64,000 nucleotides of DNA from an uncultured Rhizobiaceae bacterium (GTDB lineage Bacteria; Pseudomonadota; Alphaproteobacteria; Rhizobiales; Rhizobiaceae), in the NCBI GenBank assembly GCA_951813045.1, contig CATOTF010000001.1, positions 62,001 through 126,000 on the forward strand, given 5' to 3'. Below are positions 36,673-46,497 of this stretch, one piece after another (the stretch's first letter is position 1; the number at the start of each line of letters is the position of its first letter). Position numbers and translations under genes: made by a program. The notes beneath the pieces are model-generated. The model saw only the letters and a program-made list of their open reading frames with translations, ran no database searches and had not been told where the DNA came from.

Positions 36673-37977
36673 CTAGAAGCTCAGTTTATCCCGCAGGCGA
36701 TACCACGCGACAGATGGTGCTAAAAACCAAGGTCTGCCTGAGTAGAGAGGTAATGTTTGGAACTTCAAGTGGGTAAAACAACTGGGCTCCTGTTCCAGCC
36801 CCGCTGCTGCCATACCCATTCTCGATCCCAGATAGCCGGCCATACCAACACCAGAACCACAATATCCCATCGCATAGTATAGGCCGTTGTCTTCGCCGCA
36901 GTGTGCCATTGTATCAAATGTAAACGCGACCGACCCTGCCCATGAGTGACTAATTCTCACATGGCGCAATTCTGGAAAAAGGTTGATCAACTCTGCATGC
37001 AGTTTGGGTCCACTCTTACGGGGGTCAGTTTCCCACAAAGAGACCCGACCGCCGAATATAACGCGTTTGCGATCCGGTGAAGGACGATAGTAATAAACCA
37101 ACTTTCTGGTATCAGACAGGATGCGGTTTTTGGGAAACAAACGGTCCATCGTCTCCGCTTGAATCTCCTCTGTAGCGATCACATAAGACCCGATGGGTAT
37201 GACGCGCCTTTGCAATCGTGGGGTTAAAGCGCCGGTATAACCATTTGTTGCAATTATGACCTTTTCTGCAGATATAGGCCCTTTCACGGTATTGATGGAG
37301 AAACCATGGGCGGTTTTGGCAACAGCTGTTGCTGCACAACGATTGATAATCTTGACCCCTTCAGCACGGGCAACCTTTAACAACCCCGCATGGTACTTGC
37401 CCGGGTCAATGCTCGCATGGTGTGGGAAAACCATACCACCATAATAGGCATCGGTACCCAACTCGCTATGTTGCCGTTCTCGCGTCACCATCCATGCGCC
37501 GGTTTCAAACCCAGGGTGATGAGTGTCGCATTCTCTGGCGAGTTGTTCGTACTGCTTGGGTGTATGGGCGCCATGGAAACGGCCTACAACTTTAAAATCA
37601 CACTCTATACTTTCATCACGAACGAATGCTTCAACATGTTCGAGCGAAGCTTGTCCCTCTTTTAACAAACTAATAGCAAGTTCTTCGCCATGGTGCTTTT
37701 TCAGCGTTTCGAAGTTCGGTTTGATGCTTGTTGAAATCTGACCGCCATTTCGGGTGCTGCAGCCCCAACCGGCGTCCTCTGCGTCGATAATTGTTGTTGA
37801 AAGTCCCGCGCGTGCAGCTTGAATGGCCGCATGCAATCCGGTGTACCCGGCTCCAATAATGAGCACTTGTGTATTTTGGGGAAGAATTGCACCGTCATCG
37901 TCGCGCCGGGGGCTTGCTTCCCACCACCAGGGAATAGGCTTGAAATCGGGGGTAAAGATCTCACCTGATTTCACCAT
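36673..37977 (-). CDS. FAD-dependent amine/amino acid oxidase (DAO family, PuuB/OrdL-like)
   Basis: A 434-residue flavoprotein of the DAO fold. The dinucleotide motif is IIGAGYTGLHAAIQAA at about residue 40, followed by the STRNGGQIST stretch typical of gamma-glutamylputrescine oxidases and related amine oxidases. VIIATNGYTGALTP is near 245, and the C-terminal ends with MAAAGLEQEP. It would oxidise an amine or N-methyl substrate to an imine and hydrogen peroxide. ATG at 37977 overlaps with the GMC gene end within 3 bases. It is the last gene of a run that includes a PotABCD-like importer, so it probably acts on the imported compound. Confidence 0.87.
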   Translation of the reverse strand: MVKSGEIFTPDFKPIPWWWEASPRRDDDGAILPQNTQVLIIGAGYTGLHAAIQAARAGLSTTIIDAEDAGWGCSTRNGGQISTSIKPNFETLKKHHGEELAISLLKEGQASLEHVEAFVRDESIECDFKVVGRFHGAHTPKQYEQLARECDTHHPGFETGAWMVTRERQHSELGTDAYYGGMVFPHHASIDPGKYHAGLLKVARAEGVKIINRCAATAVAKTAHGFSINTVKGPISAEKVIIATNGYTGALTPRLQRRVIPIGSYVIATEEIQAETMDRLFPKNRILSDTRKLVYYYRPSPDRKRVIFGGRVSLWETDPRKSGPKLHAELINLFPELRHVRISHSWAGSVAFTFDTMAHCGEDNGLYYAMGYCGSGVGMAGYLGSRMGMAAAGLEQEPSCFTHLKFQTLPLYSGRPWFLAPSVAWYRLRDKLSF

Positions 37978-37979
37978 CA

Positions 37980-39602
37980 CTAGTTACCCCTGTGATCGTC
38001 AAGAATCAGATCGGCGCCTTTTTCGGCCACCATGATGGTTGGTGCGTTTGTATTCCCCGAAGTAATCGATGGGAATACTGATGCATCGACGATACGCAAA
38101 TCTTTCAGCCCATGCACTTGTAACCTGGCATTGACGACACTGTTTTGTTCGTTCTCGCCCATGCGGCAGGTGCTCACGGGATGAAACACAGTACCAGCAC
38201 GAGCGCGGATGTCCTCAATCATTTCATCGTCGGATTCCGTATTTGGCCCTGGCTTGATCTCTTCCTGTATAATTTCAGCCAGCGCAGGCGCTGCCGCTAG
38301 TTGCCTCAGAAATCTTGCCCCTTCCAATTGCTCGTTAACATCATGATTTGTGGAGAGATAATTGGGGTAAATCGCCGGGGCATCAAATGGGCTTGAGGAT
38401 TGAATTTCCAAATGACCGCGGCTCGACGGCCGCGTTGGCTGGGTACCCATAATAATACCGGAAAACGGATCAGGGCTCATTAACGGACGTTTGCCTGGAG
38501 GGGCTTTTGAATAGCTGACTGGTGAGAAATAGAGTTGCATGTTCGGGCGATCCAGGTCGGGTCTCGTTCGTATGAAACCTCCTGCCTGATTAACACCCAA
38601 CGAAAGGGGCCCCCGGCGGCGCATAACATAATTCATCCCGTGCCAAAGTTTTCCTTGCCAAGGTCGAAGTTGATCATTCAAAGTTCGAACCTTGGCCTTG
38701 TAGATGTGATCGATACAAAGGTGATCTTGCAAATTCTGCCCGACGTTCCGCTGATCCTGGACGACATCAATTTGAAACCTCTTTAGAATTTTGGCTGGAC
38801 CAACGCCAGAAAGTTGAAGCAGTTGAGGTGAGTTAATCGCGCCGGCCGAAATGATGACTTCCCTGCCTGCCTTTGCTCTCAAAATTTTGCCGTTGCAGTT
38901 GTATTCAACACCCGTCGCACGCTTGCCATTAAACAAAACCCGCATTGCGTGGGCTTTGGATAGGACGGTCAAATTGGAACGTCGGCGGACCGGGTGAAGG
39001 TAGGCGCGCGCTGCGGACATACGAAAACCGCCTTTGGCAGTATTTTGATACACCCCGATGCCCTCGCTTGTAGCGGTATTAAAATCCGAATTATGACTCA
39101 ATCCGCATTCTTCTCCGGCCCGAATGAAATTCTGACAGGTTGGGTGTAGATCACGCTCCATGGTGGAGACATGAAGAGGACCATTTCCTCCTCGCCATTT
39201 CGTCGCGCCCTGATCACTTGTTTCGCTTTTCTTGAAATAGGGTAGCACGTCGTTCGAGCCCCAACCGGGGTTTCCCATTGCCTCCCAGTCATCAAAATCG
39301 CCAGGATGGCCTCGGATATAAACCATCGCATTGATTGAAGACGAGCCACCAATCACTTTACCGCGCGGCCAATAGCTGACGCGATTATCTGTGCCGGGGT
39401 CCGATTTTGTTTGATACATCCAGTTTATGCTCTTGTCATAAAATGCCATGCCATAACCGATCGGCATCCAGATCTTGAAATCTCGATCATGGCCTCCGGC
39501 TTCGAGCAGAAGCACCGAGTATTTTCCATTTTCGCTTAGGCGATTGGCCAGCACACATCCTGCCGACCCCGCTCCAACGATAACAAAATCATGGGTTTGC
39601 AT
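37980..39602 (-). CDS. GMC-family oxidoreductase, choline dehydrogenase-like
   Basis: A 540-residue FAD enzyme of the glucose-methanol-choline family. The ADP-binding motif is GAGSAGCVLANRLSE at residues 11-25. The GMC signatures are GKVIGGSSSINAMVYIRG near 80, and GAINSPQLLQLSGVG near 255. The catalytic His lies in FHPVSTCRMG near 472, and a C-terminal NTNAPTIMVAEKGAD stretch is present. It resembles BetA-type alcohol dehydrogenases, but the substrate is not defined. It starts 15 bases after the end of the permease gene, so the operon with the ABC importer is tight. Confidence 0.9.
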   Translation of the reverse strand: MQTHDFVIVGAGSAGCVLANRLSENGKYSVLLLEAGGHDRDFKIWMPIGYGMAFYDKSINWMYQTKSDPGTDNRVSYWPRGKVIGGSSSINAMVYIRGHPGDFDDWEAMGNPGWGSNDVLPYFKKSETSDQGATKWRGGNGPLHVSTMERDLHPTCQNFIRAGEECGLSHNSDFNTATSEGIGVYQNTAKGGFRMSAARAYLHPVRRRSNLTVLSKAHAMRVLFNGKRATGVEYNCNGKILRAKAGREVIISAGAINSPQLLQLSGVGPAKILKRFQIDVVQDQRNVGQNLQDHLCIDHIYKAKVRTLNDQLRPWQGKLWHGMNYVMRRRGPLSLGVNQAGGFIRTRPDLDRPNMQLYFSPVSYSKAPPGKRPLMSPDPFSGIIMGTQPTRPSSRGHLEIQSSSPFDAPAIYPNYLSTNHDVNEQLEGARFLRQLAAAPALAEIIQEEIKPGPNTESDDEMIEDIRARAGTVFHPVSTCRMGENEQNSVVNARLQVHGLKDLRIVDASVFPSITSGNTNAPTIMVAEKGADLILDDHRGN

Positions 39603-39616
39603 CAGAAAAATTCCAA

Positions 39617-40477
39617 CTACGTTTTCGGGGCGTCCCGTTGTACCAAAACCGAGATCAAGGCAAGCAAAGCTGATCCAACCATCAGGAAAAATGACACTGC
39701 GTTTAACACCGGCGTGGAACCGACCTTCACCATGCGATCATACATTGTAATAGTGAGAGGCGCCTCTGAACCGACAAGAAATAGCGTCGTATTGAAGTTT
39801 TCAAATGAAACCAAAAACGCCACGATCCCGGCTGCGGCCATGGCAGGAAACAAAAATGGTAATGTGATGGTGCGCAAGACACGCACTCGGCTGGCCCCCA
39901 GATTGAACGCTGCTTCTTCCATTGAATCATCGAATTTCCGCAATCTTGCAATGATGACCAGCGATGTAATCGTGGTGATAAAGGAAAACTGCCCCAGCAC
40001 CACAAGAATGATTCCGGGTCGCAGGAATTCAAGTTCAAGCGACAACGTTTCTTCCAGACCATTGGCAAGACTGCTCGCCAGCAGAAGGATCGAAATTCCC
40101 AAAATGACACCGGGGATCACAAGCGGAAGCACCATGAGGATGTAGAAGAAATCTTTACCGGGGAACTGACACCGAACAAAGAGAAACGAATTGCAGGTAC
40201 CAACAAATACAGAGAGAATTGAAACGCATGTGGCGATGACGAATGAGTAATAAAGGCCGCGCAGGAGCCGTCGATCATGAAACATACCGAGTTTTGGTTC
40301 AGTATCATTGAAAAACCAGTCAAACGTGAAACCTTGCCAAGGTAGTGACGGAAACAGAGAATCGTTAAATGCGAATGACCCTGCAGCTACAAGCGGAGCC
40401 GCCATAAAGACGAAAAACGCAAACACATAAACGCGATAGCCAGTCAGGAAAGCCTTGTTGGAGTTTGCGCTGGCCAT
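39617..40477 (-). CDS. ABC transporter permease, PotC-like
   Basis: A 286-residue inner-membrane permease of the spermidine/putrescine type. Six membrane segments are visible, and the EAA-type loop is EEAAFNLGASRVRVLRTITLP near residue 175. ATG at 40477 is chosen because it overlaps the stop of the PotB-like gene by one base (TGATG) and gives the typical N-terminus; the frame extends 38 codons into that gene. It forms the channel with the PotB-like protein. Confidence 0.91.
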   Translation of the reverse strand: MASANSNKAFLTGYRVYVFAFFVFMAAPLVAAGSFAFNDSLFPSLPWQGFTFDWFFNDTEPKLGMFHDRRLLRGLYYSFVIATCVSILSVFVGTCNSFLFVRCQFPGKDFFYILMVLPLVIPGVILGISILLLASSLANGLEETLSLELEFLRPGIILVVLGQFSFITTITSLVIIARLRKFDDSMEEAAFNLGASRVRVLRTITLPFLFPAMAAAGIVAFLVSFENFNTTLFLVGSEAPLTITMYDRMVKVGSTPVLNAVSFFLMVGSALLALISVLVQRDAPKT

Positions 40478-41346
40478 CAGGTATCTGCCACTGTGCTGTT
40501 TAACGTCTGTCCGGAAAGTTTCAGTCCCAACCACACCGCGATTGAAGTAAATGCCAGCAAAAGAAAGCCAAATGCAGCACCGGACTCCCAATTATATCGG
40601 GTGATGAACTGATCGTAGATTTGTTCGGTAAACCAGCTTGAGTTTTTACCACCCAGCAAAATTGGTGTGAGGTAGCTACCCGCAGTCAACATAAAGACAA
40701 CAATACAGCCGGCCACAATACCCGGCATTGCATAGGGTATGATAATGCGTCGCAGTACGGTTGGCCCGTTGCCTCCCAGGTTATACCCGGCCTCGATTAA
40801 CGACTTATCCATTCCGTCGAGGGTGGAGACGAGTGGGACAATCATGAATAGGATAACCGTGTAGACCAAACCCATGATCACCGCAGCGTCGTTGTAGAGA
40901 AACTCAATCGGCGTGCCAATTAGTCCCACCCATTGCAGGCTGCTGGAAATGACACCAGTTTCCCTTAAAAGCAAAATCCATCCAAAAGCTCTGATGAGGT
41001 CACTAACCCAAAGCGGAATCAGACACATGAGGAACAGAGCGCCTCGGGAGCGGTTTCCGGCGATTTTTGCAATGTAGTATGCGATTGGAAAGCCGAGCAG
41101 CAATGCGAGAAACGTAACAAGTAGTGACATGGAGCCGGTACGGATTAACGTATTCCAATAAATTGGCTCGTTGAAAAAATTAATGTAATTTTCAAACCCG
41201 AATTCATAAACACGCGGCGCCACTTTTTCTCGCAGTGATATATACATCATGCCGGCATGGGGCAGTAAAATGAGCAGCAATATCCACAACGCGAAGGGTG
41301 CAAACAGCAAATAAAGAGATAGCCGTTTGATGTCTGTTGCTCGCAT
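40477..41346 (-). CDS. ABC transporter permease, PotB-like
   Basis: A 289-residue permease with six membrane segments and the EAA loop IEAGYNLGGNGPTVLRRIIIP near residue 181. GAGGG precedes the ATG at 41346. It stands in the usual A-B-C order, directly after the ATPase gene. The pair of distinct permeases is typical of polyamine and related small-cation importers. Confidence 0.91.
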   Translation of the reverse strand: MRATDIKRLSLYLLFAPFALWILLLILLPHAGMMYISLREKVAPRVYEFGFENYINFFNEPIYWNTLIRTGSMSLLVTFLALLLGFPIAYYIAKIAGNRSRGALFLMCLIPLWVSDLIRAFGWILLLRETGVISSSLQWVGLIGTPIEFLYNDAAVIMGLVYTVILFMIVPLVSTLDGMDKSLIEAGYNLGGNGPTVLRRIIIPYAMPGIVAGCIVVFMLTAGSYLTPILLGGKNSSWFTEQIYDQFITRYNWESGAAFGFLLLAFTSIAVWLGLKLSGQTLNSTVADT

Positions 41347-41357
41347 TCGGTTTACCC

Positions 41358-42470
41358 TCAGCCCACGAAACACATTGTCTGATCAGGTGACCAATCGAGT
41401 CTGACCGGATCATTGGGCTTCAAGTCGTCAGTTCCGCCGGTAAGGATAACGTCAGCTTCAATGAGTTCTCCAACCTTATCTCGCACTAACACCCGACTGT
41501 TGGCACCATTAAAAAGGATGCTGTCAACCAAACCGTCGATTGTGTTATTGTTAGCATTGGATTTCCCGGATTTCTTGGCGGACACTTTTGCAGCGATGAA
41601 TTCGGGACGGACAAAAATGCTAACAACTCCGCCGACGTCAGGTTTTACATCACCGCGCGCTGATCCCTTGATGGTCAACCCTGCTTTGGTTTCAGTGGTA
41701 ATGATTCCATTTGTGACAGTTTTGACTTTGCCCGACCATCGATTGTTGTCGCCAACAAAGCCTGCCACAAACGCCTCCGCCGGGTTGTGGTAAAGCTCCT
41801 GTGGTGTGCCGGTCTGAACAAACTTTCCCTCGTTCATGATCGCTACATTGTCCGACATAACAAGCGCTTCAGATTGATCATGGGTTATATATACAAAGGT
41901 TGTGTCGAATTGGTGTTGCAATAGCTTCAACTCAATTTTCATGGCTTCCCGCAACTTTAGATCCAAAGCCCCAAGAGGTTCGTCAAGCAACAGTACATCG
42001 GGATCCAAGACCATACACCGGGCAATCGCTATGCGTTGCTTCTGGCCACCTGATAGTTGAGTAATTTCGCGACTTGCAACATCCGGCAGAGAAATGCGCT
42101 CCAGCACATCATGCACTTTCAGCCGGATATCACTCTTCGAAACACCATTGCATCGCAACCCGTAGGCAATGTTTTCGTACACATTCATCATCGGGAAAAG
42201 CGCCAGATGTTGGAACACCATTTTGACATTGCGCCGGTTCGGTGGCGTTGCGACAACTGATTTTCCCTTGATACGAATATCACCGGAGTCTGGAGATTCA
42301 AATCCGGCAATCATACGCATTAGCGTTGTCTTGCCACAACCGGACGGGCCCAAAATGGAAAAGAACGAACCCTTGGGAATATCGAGTGAAACATCATCAA
42401 CAGCCCGAACAGAGCCAAAGTGCTTTTTGACCGCACTGCATTGCAGATCATATTCCAAGTTAGACTGCAT
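41358..42470 (-). CDS. ABC transporter ATP-binding protein, PotA-like
   Basis: A 370-residue ATPase of the polyamine/opine importer group. Walker A is GPSGCGKTT near residue 40, the signature is LSGGQKQRIAIAR near 140, and Walker B is VLLLDEPLGALD. A C-terminal TOBE domain (about 280-370) is present, as in PotA. ATG at 42470 is preferred to a GTG at 42503. It lies between the binding protein and the permeases. Confidence 0.94.
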   Translation of the reverse strand: MQSNLEYDLQCSAVKKHFGSVRAVDDVSLDIPKGSFFSILGPSGCGKTTLMRMIAGFESPDSGDIRIKGKSVVATPPNRRNVKMVFQHLALFPMMNVYENIAYGLRCNGVSKSDIRLKVHDVLERISLPDVASREITQLSGGQKQRIAIARCMVLDPDVLLLDEPLGALDLKLREAMKIELKLLQHQFDTTFVYITHDQSEALVMSDNVAIMNEGKFVQTGTPQELYHNPAEAFVAGFVGDNNRWSGKVKTVTNGIITTETKAGLTIKGSARGDVKPDVGGVVSIFVRPEFIAAKVSAKKSGKSNANNNTIDGLVDSILFNGANSRVLVRDKVGELIEADVILTGGTDDLKPNDPVRLDWSPDQTMCFVG

Positions 42471-42588
42471 CTGGATGTCCGGTACGCTGGTCAACAATAT
42501 CACGCCGCTTATCGAGACGGCTGCGGCTGCGCATCATTTTTAACGCGCAGCCGCACTGTTTCAAGAAGAAACTAAGTTGCGGTCAATC

Positions 42589-43665
42589 CTATTCAGAACC
42601 GGTAGCAGCTTTGATTTTTTCAAGTGTCTTGCCTTCCATATCTTCCACACCTGGAGGAATGTTCGCAAAAAACTTCAGGTTATCAATATCAGCGTCTGTA
42701 AACGCAGCGTTGACCGCGGCCTTTTTGTCTGCTGGCAGCAAATCTTTACCACCATTGACGGCGGCAATTGCACCCGTGCTTGCAGACATCAATTGCACGT
42801 TCTCCGGTTCAAGAACAAAATTGATCCACTTATAGGCAGCATCGTCCGCCTTGCCTTTGCGAGGGAACGCGAACGTGTCGATCCAAGCCAACGCACCGGT
42901 CTTCGGCGGCACAAATACAATATCCTTGTTTTGTCCATAGAGCTTGTAAGCTGTGGAATCCCACGTTTCTGAAGCAACAATTTCACCCGACAGCATCATT
43001 GCTGACAAGTCATCGCCGCCTTTCCAATAGGCTTTGATATTGTCCTTACAGGAGATCAGTTTGCTCGCGACCTTATCAAGAATTTGCTGATATTTGGCGA
43101 GATCAGCGTAGGCAGCAAAAGGATCTTCACCCATATCAAACGCAGTGCCAAGCAGGATCGTACGCTTTAGGCGCATCGAAGTTTTTCCCTTGTATTCTGG
43201 GTCGCAAAGATCTCCCCAACCCTTGAGATCAGGTGCTTTTGCCTTGTCGGCCATAAGACCAGATGTACCCCACTGATGAGGCACCGCATAAACTTTACCA
43301 TCAATTGTGGTGTTGCCCTTCACACCGTCCAGATGAACTTTTGACATGTTTGACGTGTCAATCTTTGACAGGTCGAGCGGTTTGTAAATGTTGTATTCCT
43401 GTTGAGCTGCAAAAATCCGATCATGGCTAGGCTGAGCCAGATCAAACCCTGCGCCACCAGTTGCCCGCAGTTTGGCAACCATTTCCTCGTTGTTGGAAAA
43501 TGTAACTTCAACATTGATGTCGGGATATTTTGCTTCGAATTTTTTCACCAACCCATCAGGCGCGTAAGAACCCCAGGTTAGTAGGCGAAGAGTCTCTGCC
43601 TGAGCTGCGGTCGTCGTCATGACGGTTGCTGCAAGTAGTCCAGCCATTGCAATTTTGATAATCAT
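42589..43665 (-). CDS. Extracellular solute-binding protein, PotD-like
   Basis: A 358-residue periplasmic receptor of the bacterial extracellular solute-binding family that includes PotD/PotF. The Sec signal peptide covers residues 1-23, ending AQA, and the mature protein starts ETLRLLTWGSYAPD. A PotD-like ligand cleft is suggested by WGTSGLMADK and by EIVASETWDSTAY. GGGAGAAAG lies just before the ATG at 43665; the open frame continues 42 codons upstream but runs into the regulator gene. The ligand may be a polyamine, betaine or another cationic compound; it cannot be fixed by sequence. Confidence 0.92.
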   Translation of the reverse strand: MIIKIAMAGLLAATVMTTTAAQAETLRLLTWGSYAPDGLVKKFEAKYPDINVEVTFSNNEEMVAKLRATGGAGFDLAQPSHDRIFAAQQEYNIYKPLDLSKIDTSNMSKVHLDGVKGNTTIDGKVYAVPHQWGTSGLMADKAKAPDLKGWGDLCDPEYKGKTSMRLKRTILLGTAFDMGEDPFAAYADLAKYQQILDKVASKLISCKDNIKAYWKGGDDLSAMMLSGEIVASETWDSTAYKLYGQNKDIVFVPPKTGALAWIDTFAFPRKGKADDAAYKWINFVLEPENVQLMSASTGAIAAVNGGKDLLPADKKAAVNAAFTDADIDNLKFFANIPPGVEDMEGKTLEKIKAATGSE

Positions 43666-43777
43666 TAGCTTTCTCCCTGAAAAATGGTGGGCTCGTCTGC
43701 TTTTCCCGAAGTGGAACAGCAACCAGCACCAAAAACGTATCGCCTTATTGGACTGGGAAGCATATCCATTCTCGATA

Positions 43778-45265
43778 TTATGGCATACCAATTTTGCGTT
43801 CGAATAAATGTTTCAGTACGGTCATTCCACGTTTTAGATCTCCTTCTTCTGCTGCCCCATAGCCAATTACGACACCATTACGCTCAACTGACTCCAAACA
43901 ATAACGGCTAATTGGAGATAGTGTCACACCCATCTTTGCCGCTTCCGCAACGAAGGCTTCTTCATCTGTAGGTTCATGAAAGAATCCCACCGTATGAAAT
44001 CCAGCGGATGCTTTTTCAATGTGCATGTAGCTTTCTACCATTGTTGAATAGTTGTGGAGCACCTCGTGTTGCTTGCGATAATATTGACGCATCGTTCGAA
44101 TGTGCGTTGCGAAGTGTCCCTCTTCGATAAAATCCGCAACCACAGCCTGTGACCACGTGGGGATACCGCTCATCGCACAAGAGAATAGCGTGGACATGGT
44201 GTCGACCATATTCGGCGGTGAGATTAAAAACCCAAGACGGAGGGATGGAAACAACGTTTTGGAAAACGTACCGACATAAATTACCCGGTTGCGGGTATCT
44301 ATGCTCTTCAACGTGGGTAAAGGCTGGTGCCCGAAATAGAAATCTCCATCATAGTCGTCCTCGACGATTAGGGCGTCGGCTTTTTCAGCGGTATCCAGCA
44401 ATCTCAATCGCCGTGAGAGGCTCATAATCCGGCCTAGCGGTTGCTGGTGTGAAGGTGTGACAAATGCGAGGGCGAAGTCGGGTGCTTTTGCCTCGCCGTC
44501 TGCAACATCCAGTCCATCGTCATCGACGTTTACCGGAACGAGATTTGCACCGTGAGAGATAAAGGCATTGCGAGCACCAATGGCACCGGGATTCTCAAAC
44601 CATATTTTTTCACCGGGATTGATAAGCATATTTCCAATGATGGAGAAAGCATGTTGCGCACCGTTGACAATGAACACCTGCTCAGGATTGCATTGGATAC
44701 CGCGACTTGCATTGAGGTGCGATGCGATGGCTGATCGTAGACGTGAAAAGCCTTGAGGGTCGCCATAGCCCATCCCTTGGTCTCGCTCCGAACGCCATTG
44801 ACGCGCTGACAGTCTTGACCATTGCGCCATGGGAAATGAGTTGAGTGCTGGAAGCGCCGTCACAAAGGCTTGTGACTGATGAGGCAATCGTTGGCGGTCT
44901 GCAAACAGATTGACCGCCTTTTCCGTTGCCGACGATAGTCTCATCGGTTGAACAACATCCTCCATTTTTGTCTTTGTCGGAGTTTGCTCCTGACCCGTCA
45001 TAGTTTGGCTGACATATGTGCCCGCGCCGATGCGGGATTCCAAAAGACCTTCTGAAACGAGCCTGCTAACGGCATCAATCGCGGTGGTACGAGACACACC
45101 AACTTCATTGGCTAAGGTGCGGGTGGCCGGCAATCTTTCCCCACCTTTCAGGCCACCTGATAGGATGGTATCGCGCAAACCCATGTACAGTTGAACGCTG
45201 ATTTTGCGATCCAGCGACCGGTCTATCTGGATAGACGACAATATTGCTCCGGCCTTTGTTTTCAC
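43778..45265 (-). CDS. MocR/PdxR-type regulator (GntR HTH fused to aminotransferase domain)
   Basis: A 495-residue fusion. Residues about 15-85 form a GntR winged helix (LPATRTLANEVGVSRTTAIDAV). Residues about 130-490 form a type I aminotransferase-like domain. The PLP lysine is K336 in GTFSKTLFPSLR, with the phosphate/ring contacts EDDYDGD at 302-308. Such regulators use PLP or a PLP-adduct as effector, commonly acting on a neighbouring gene. It stands at the head of the importer/oxidase genes and divergent from the enolase-superfamily gene, so either could be its target. Confidence 0.92.
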   Translation of the reverse strand: MKTKAGAILSSIQIDRSLDRKISVQLYMGLRDTILSGGLKGGERLPATRTLANEVGVSRTTAIDAVSRLVSEGLLESRIGAGTYVSQTMTGQEQTPTKTKMEDVVQPMRLSSATEKAVNLFADRQRLPHQSQAFVTALPALNSFPMAQWSRLSARQWRSERDQGMGYGDPQGFSRLRSAIASHLNASRGIQCNPEQVFIVNGAQHAFSIIGNMLINPGEKIWFENPGAIGARNAFISHGANLVPVNVDDDGLDVADGEAKAPDFALAFVTPSHQQPLGRIMSLSRRLRLLDTAEKADALIVEDDYDGDFYFGHQPLPTLKSIDTRNRVIYVGTFSKTLFPSLRLGFLISPPNMVDTMSTLFSCAMSGIPTWSQAVVADFIEEGHFATHIRTMRQYYRKQHEVLHNYSTMVESYMHIEKASAGFHTVGFFHEPTDEEAFVAEAAKMGVTLSPISRYCLESVERNGVVIGYGAAEEGDLKRGMTVLKHLFERKIGMP

Positions 45266-45312
45266 TTTTGAAACTCTCCAGCTCTTTTTAATTGGTATGG
45301 AAGCTTTGCCAT

Positions 45313-45336
45313 ATTGGACCTTATCGGAAGTCCAAT
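45313..45336. promoter_or_regulatory. Candidate MocR operator, 7-bp inverted repeat
   Basis: ATTGGAC (45313-45319) and GTCCAAT (45330-45336) form a perfect inverted repeat with a 10-base spacer in the 125-base gap between the MocR-type gene and the enolase-superfamily gene. Another ATTGG lies 22 bases upstream at 45291, in direct orientation to the left arm. MocR proteins often bind repeated sites of this kind. Confidence 0.45.
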
Positions 45337-45390
45337 CATATCGCTATGGTCAGTTTCCATTCGTTCAGCTTTTGCGGACCTGAGGCCGAC

Positions 45391-46497
45391 ATGAAAATTG
45401 CAAAAATTGAAACCTTTACGAACGAATTCGTCTGTTTCGTCAAAGTTACGTCAGATGGTGGAGACGTTGGCTGGGGACAGGTCGCACCATATCATGCTGA
45501 TATCACTGCAGCAGTCGTCCACCGTCAGGTTGCGCCCTATGCGCTTAATCAGTCTGCGGTCGACATCGACAATCTTGTAGATCTTATTCCTGAGAAGGAA
45601 CACAAATTTCCGGGTTCCTATTTACGTCGTGCCATAGGCGGTCTGGATACTGCACTTTGGGACATGCGCGGTAAATTGGAAGGAAAACCGGTTTGCGAGT
45701 TGATCGGCGGCACACCGGGCGCGGTGCGCGCCTACGCTTCATCAATGAAACGGGACATCACCCCACAAGAGGAAGCCAACCGTCTAAGCCGTTTACGTGA
45801 CGATAAAGGTTTCGATGCGTTCAAGTTTCGTATTGGTGCAGAGTGTGGTCGTGGGATGGATGAGTGGCCAGGACGCACCGAAGAAATAGTGCCAGCCATG
45901 CGCAACGCAATGCCGGATGATATTGCGCTGCTCGTGGATGCGAATTCCTGTTACGCACCAGACCAAGCCATTGAAGTCGGTAAATTGCTTGAGCAAAACG
46001 GCATAAGTCATTTCGAGGAACCCTGTCCTTACTGGGAATATGGCCAAACTAAACGGGTTACCGACGCTCTTTCAATTGATGTCACCGGTGGGGAACAGGA
46101 TTGCGAGCTGCAGAACTGGCGTCAGATGATTGACGATAAGATTGTCGACATCGTTCAGCCCGATATCTGTTATCTCGGTGGCATGACCCGTACCTTGCGT
46201 GTGGCTGCGATGGCAGACAGGGCAGGCATACCCTGCACGCCTCACTGCGCAAATCTTTCAATGGTGACCTTGTTCACCATGCACCTCTTGCGCGCTATTC
46301 CCAATGCTGGAAAATACCTGGAATTCTCAATTGAAGAAGCAGACTATTATCCTTGGCAATACGATTTGTTTGTTGATTCTCCTTTTACAATTACCAATGG
46401 CATGGCAACTGTAACCAACACACCTGGATGGGGCGTAGAGGTCAATCCAGACTGGTTGGATCAATCGACTCATCAGGTTAGTTCATCCAAGGATTGA
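45391..46497 (+). CDS. Enolase-superfamily enzyme, mandelate racemase subgroup
   Basis: A 368-residue enzyme with the capping domain (1-125) and a TIM barrel. Metal ligands are D183 (LLVDANS), E209 (SHFEEPCP) and E235 (TGGEQD). General-base candidates are K145 of KFR on one face, and the dyad H285 (CTPHCAN) with D258 (QPDICYLGG) on the other, as in the mandelate racemase group, including sugar-acid dehydratases. The first position of the usual KxK motif is kept, but the third is Arg (K145-F-R147). The substrate would be a 2-hydroxy acid or related carboxylate. ATG at 45391 is chosen because GAGG precedes it. It is divergent from the MocR gene. Confidence 0.88.
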   Translation: MKIAKIETFTNEFVCFVKVTSDGGDVGWGQVAPYHADITAAVVHRQVAPYALNQSAVDIDNLVDLIPEKEHKFPGSYLRRAIGGLDTALWDMRGKLEGKPVCELIGGTPGAVRAYASSMKRDITPQEEANRLSRLRDDKGFDAFKFRIGAECGRGMDEWPGRTEEIVPAMRNAMPDDIALLVDANSCYAPDQAIEVGKLLEQNGISHFEEPCPYWEYGQTKRVTDALSIDVTGGEQDCELQNWRQMIDDKIVDIVQPDICYLGGMTRTLRVAAMADRAGIPCTPHCANLSMVTLFTMHLLRAIPNAGKYLEFSIEEADYYPWQYDLFVDSPFTITNGMATVTNTPGWGVEVNPDWLDQSTHQVSSSKD

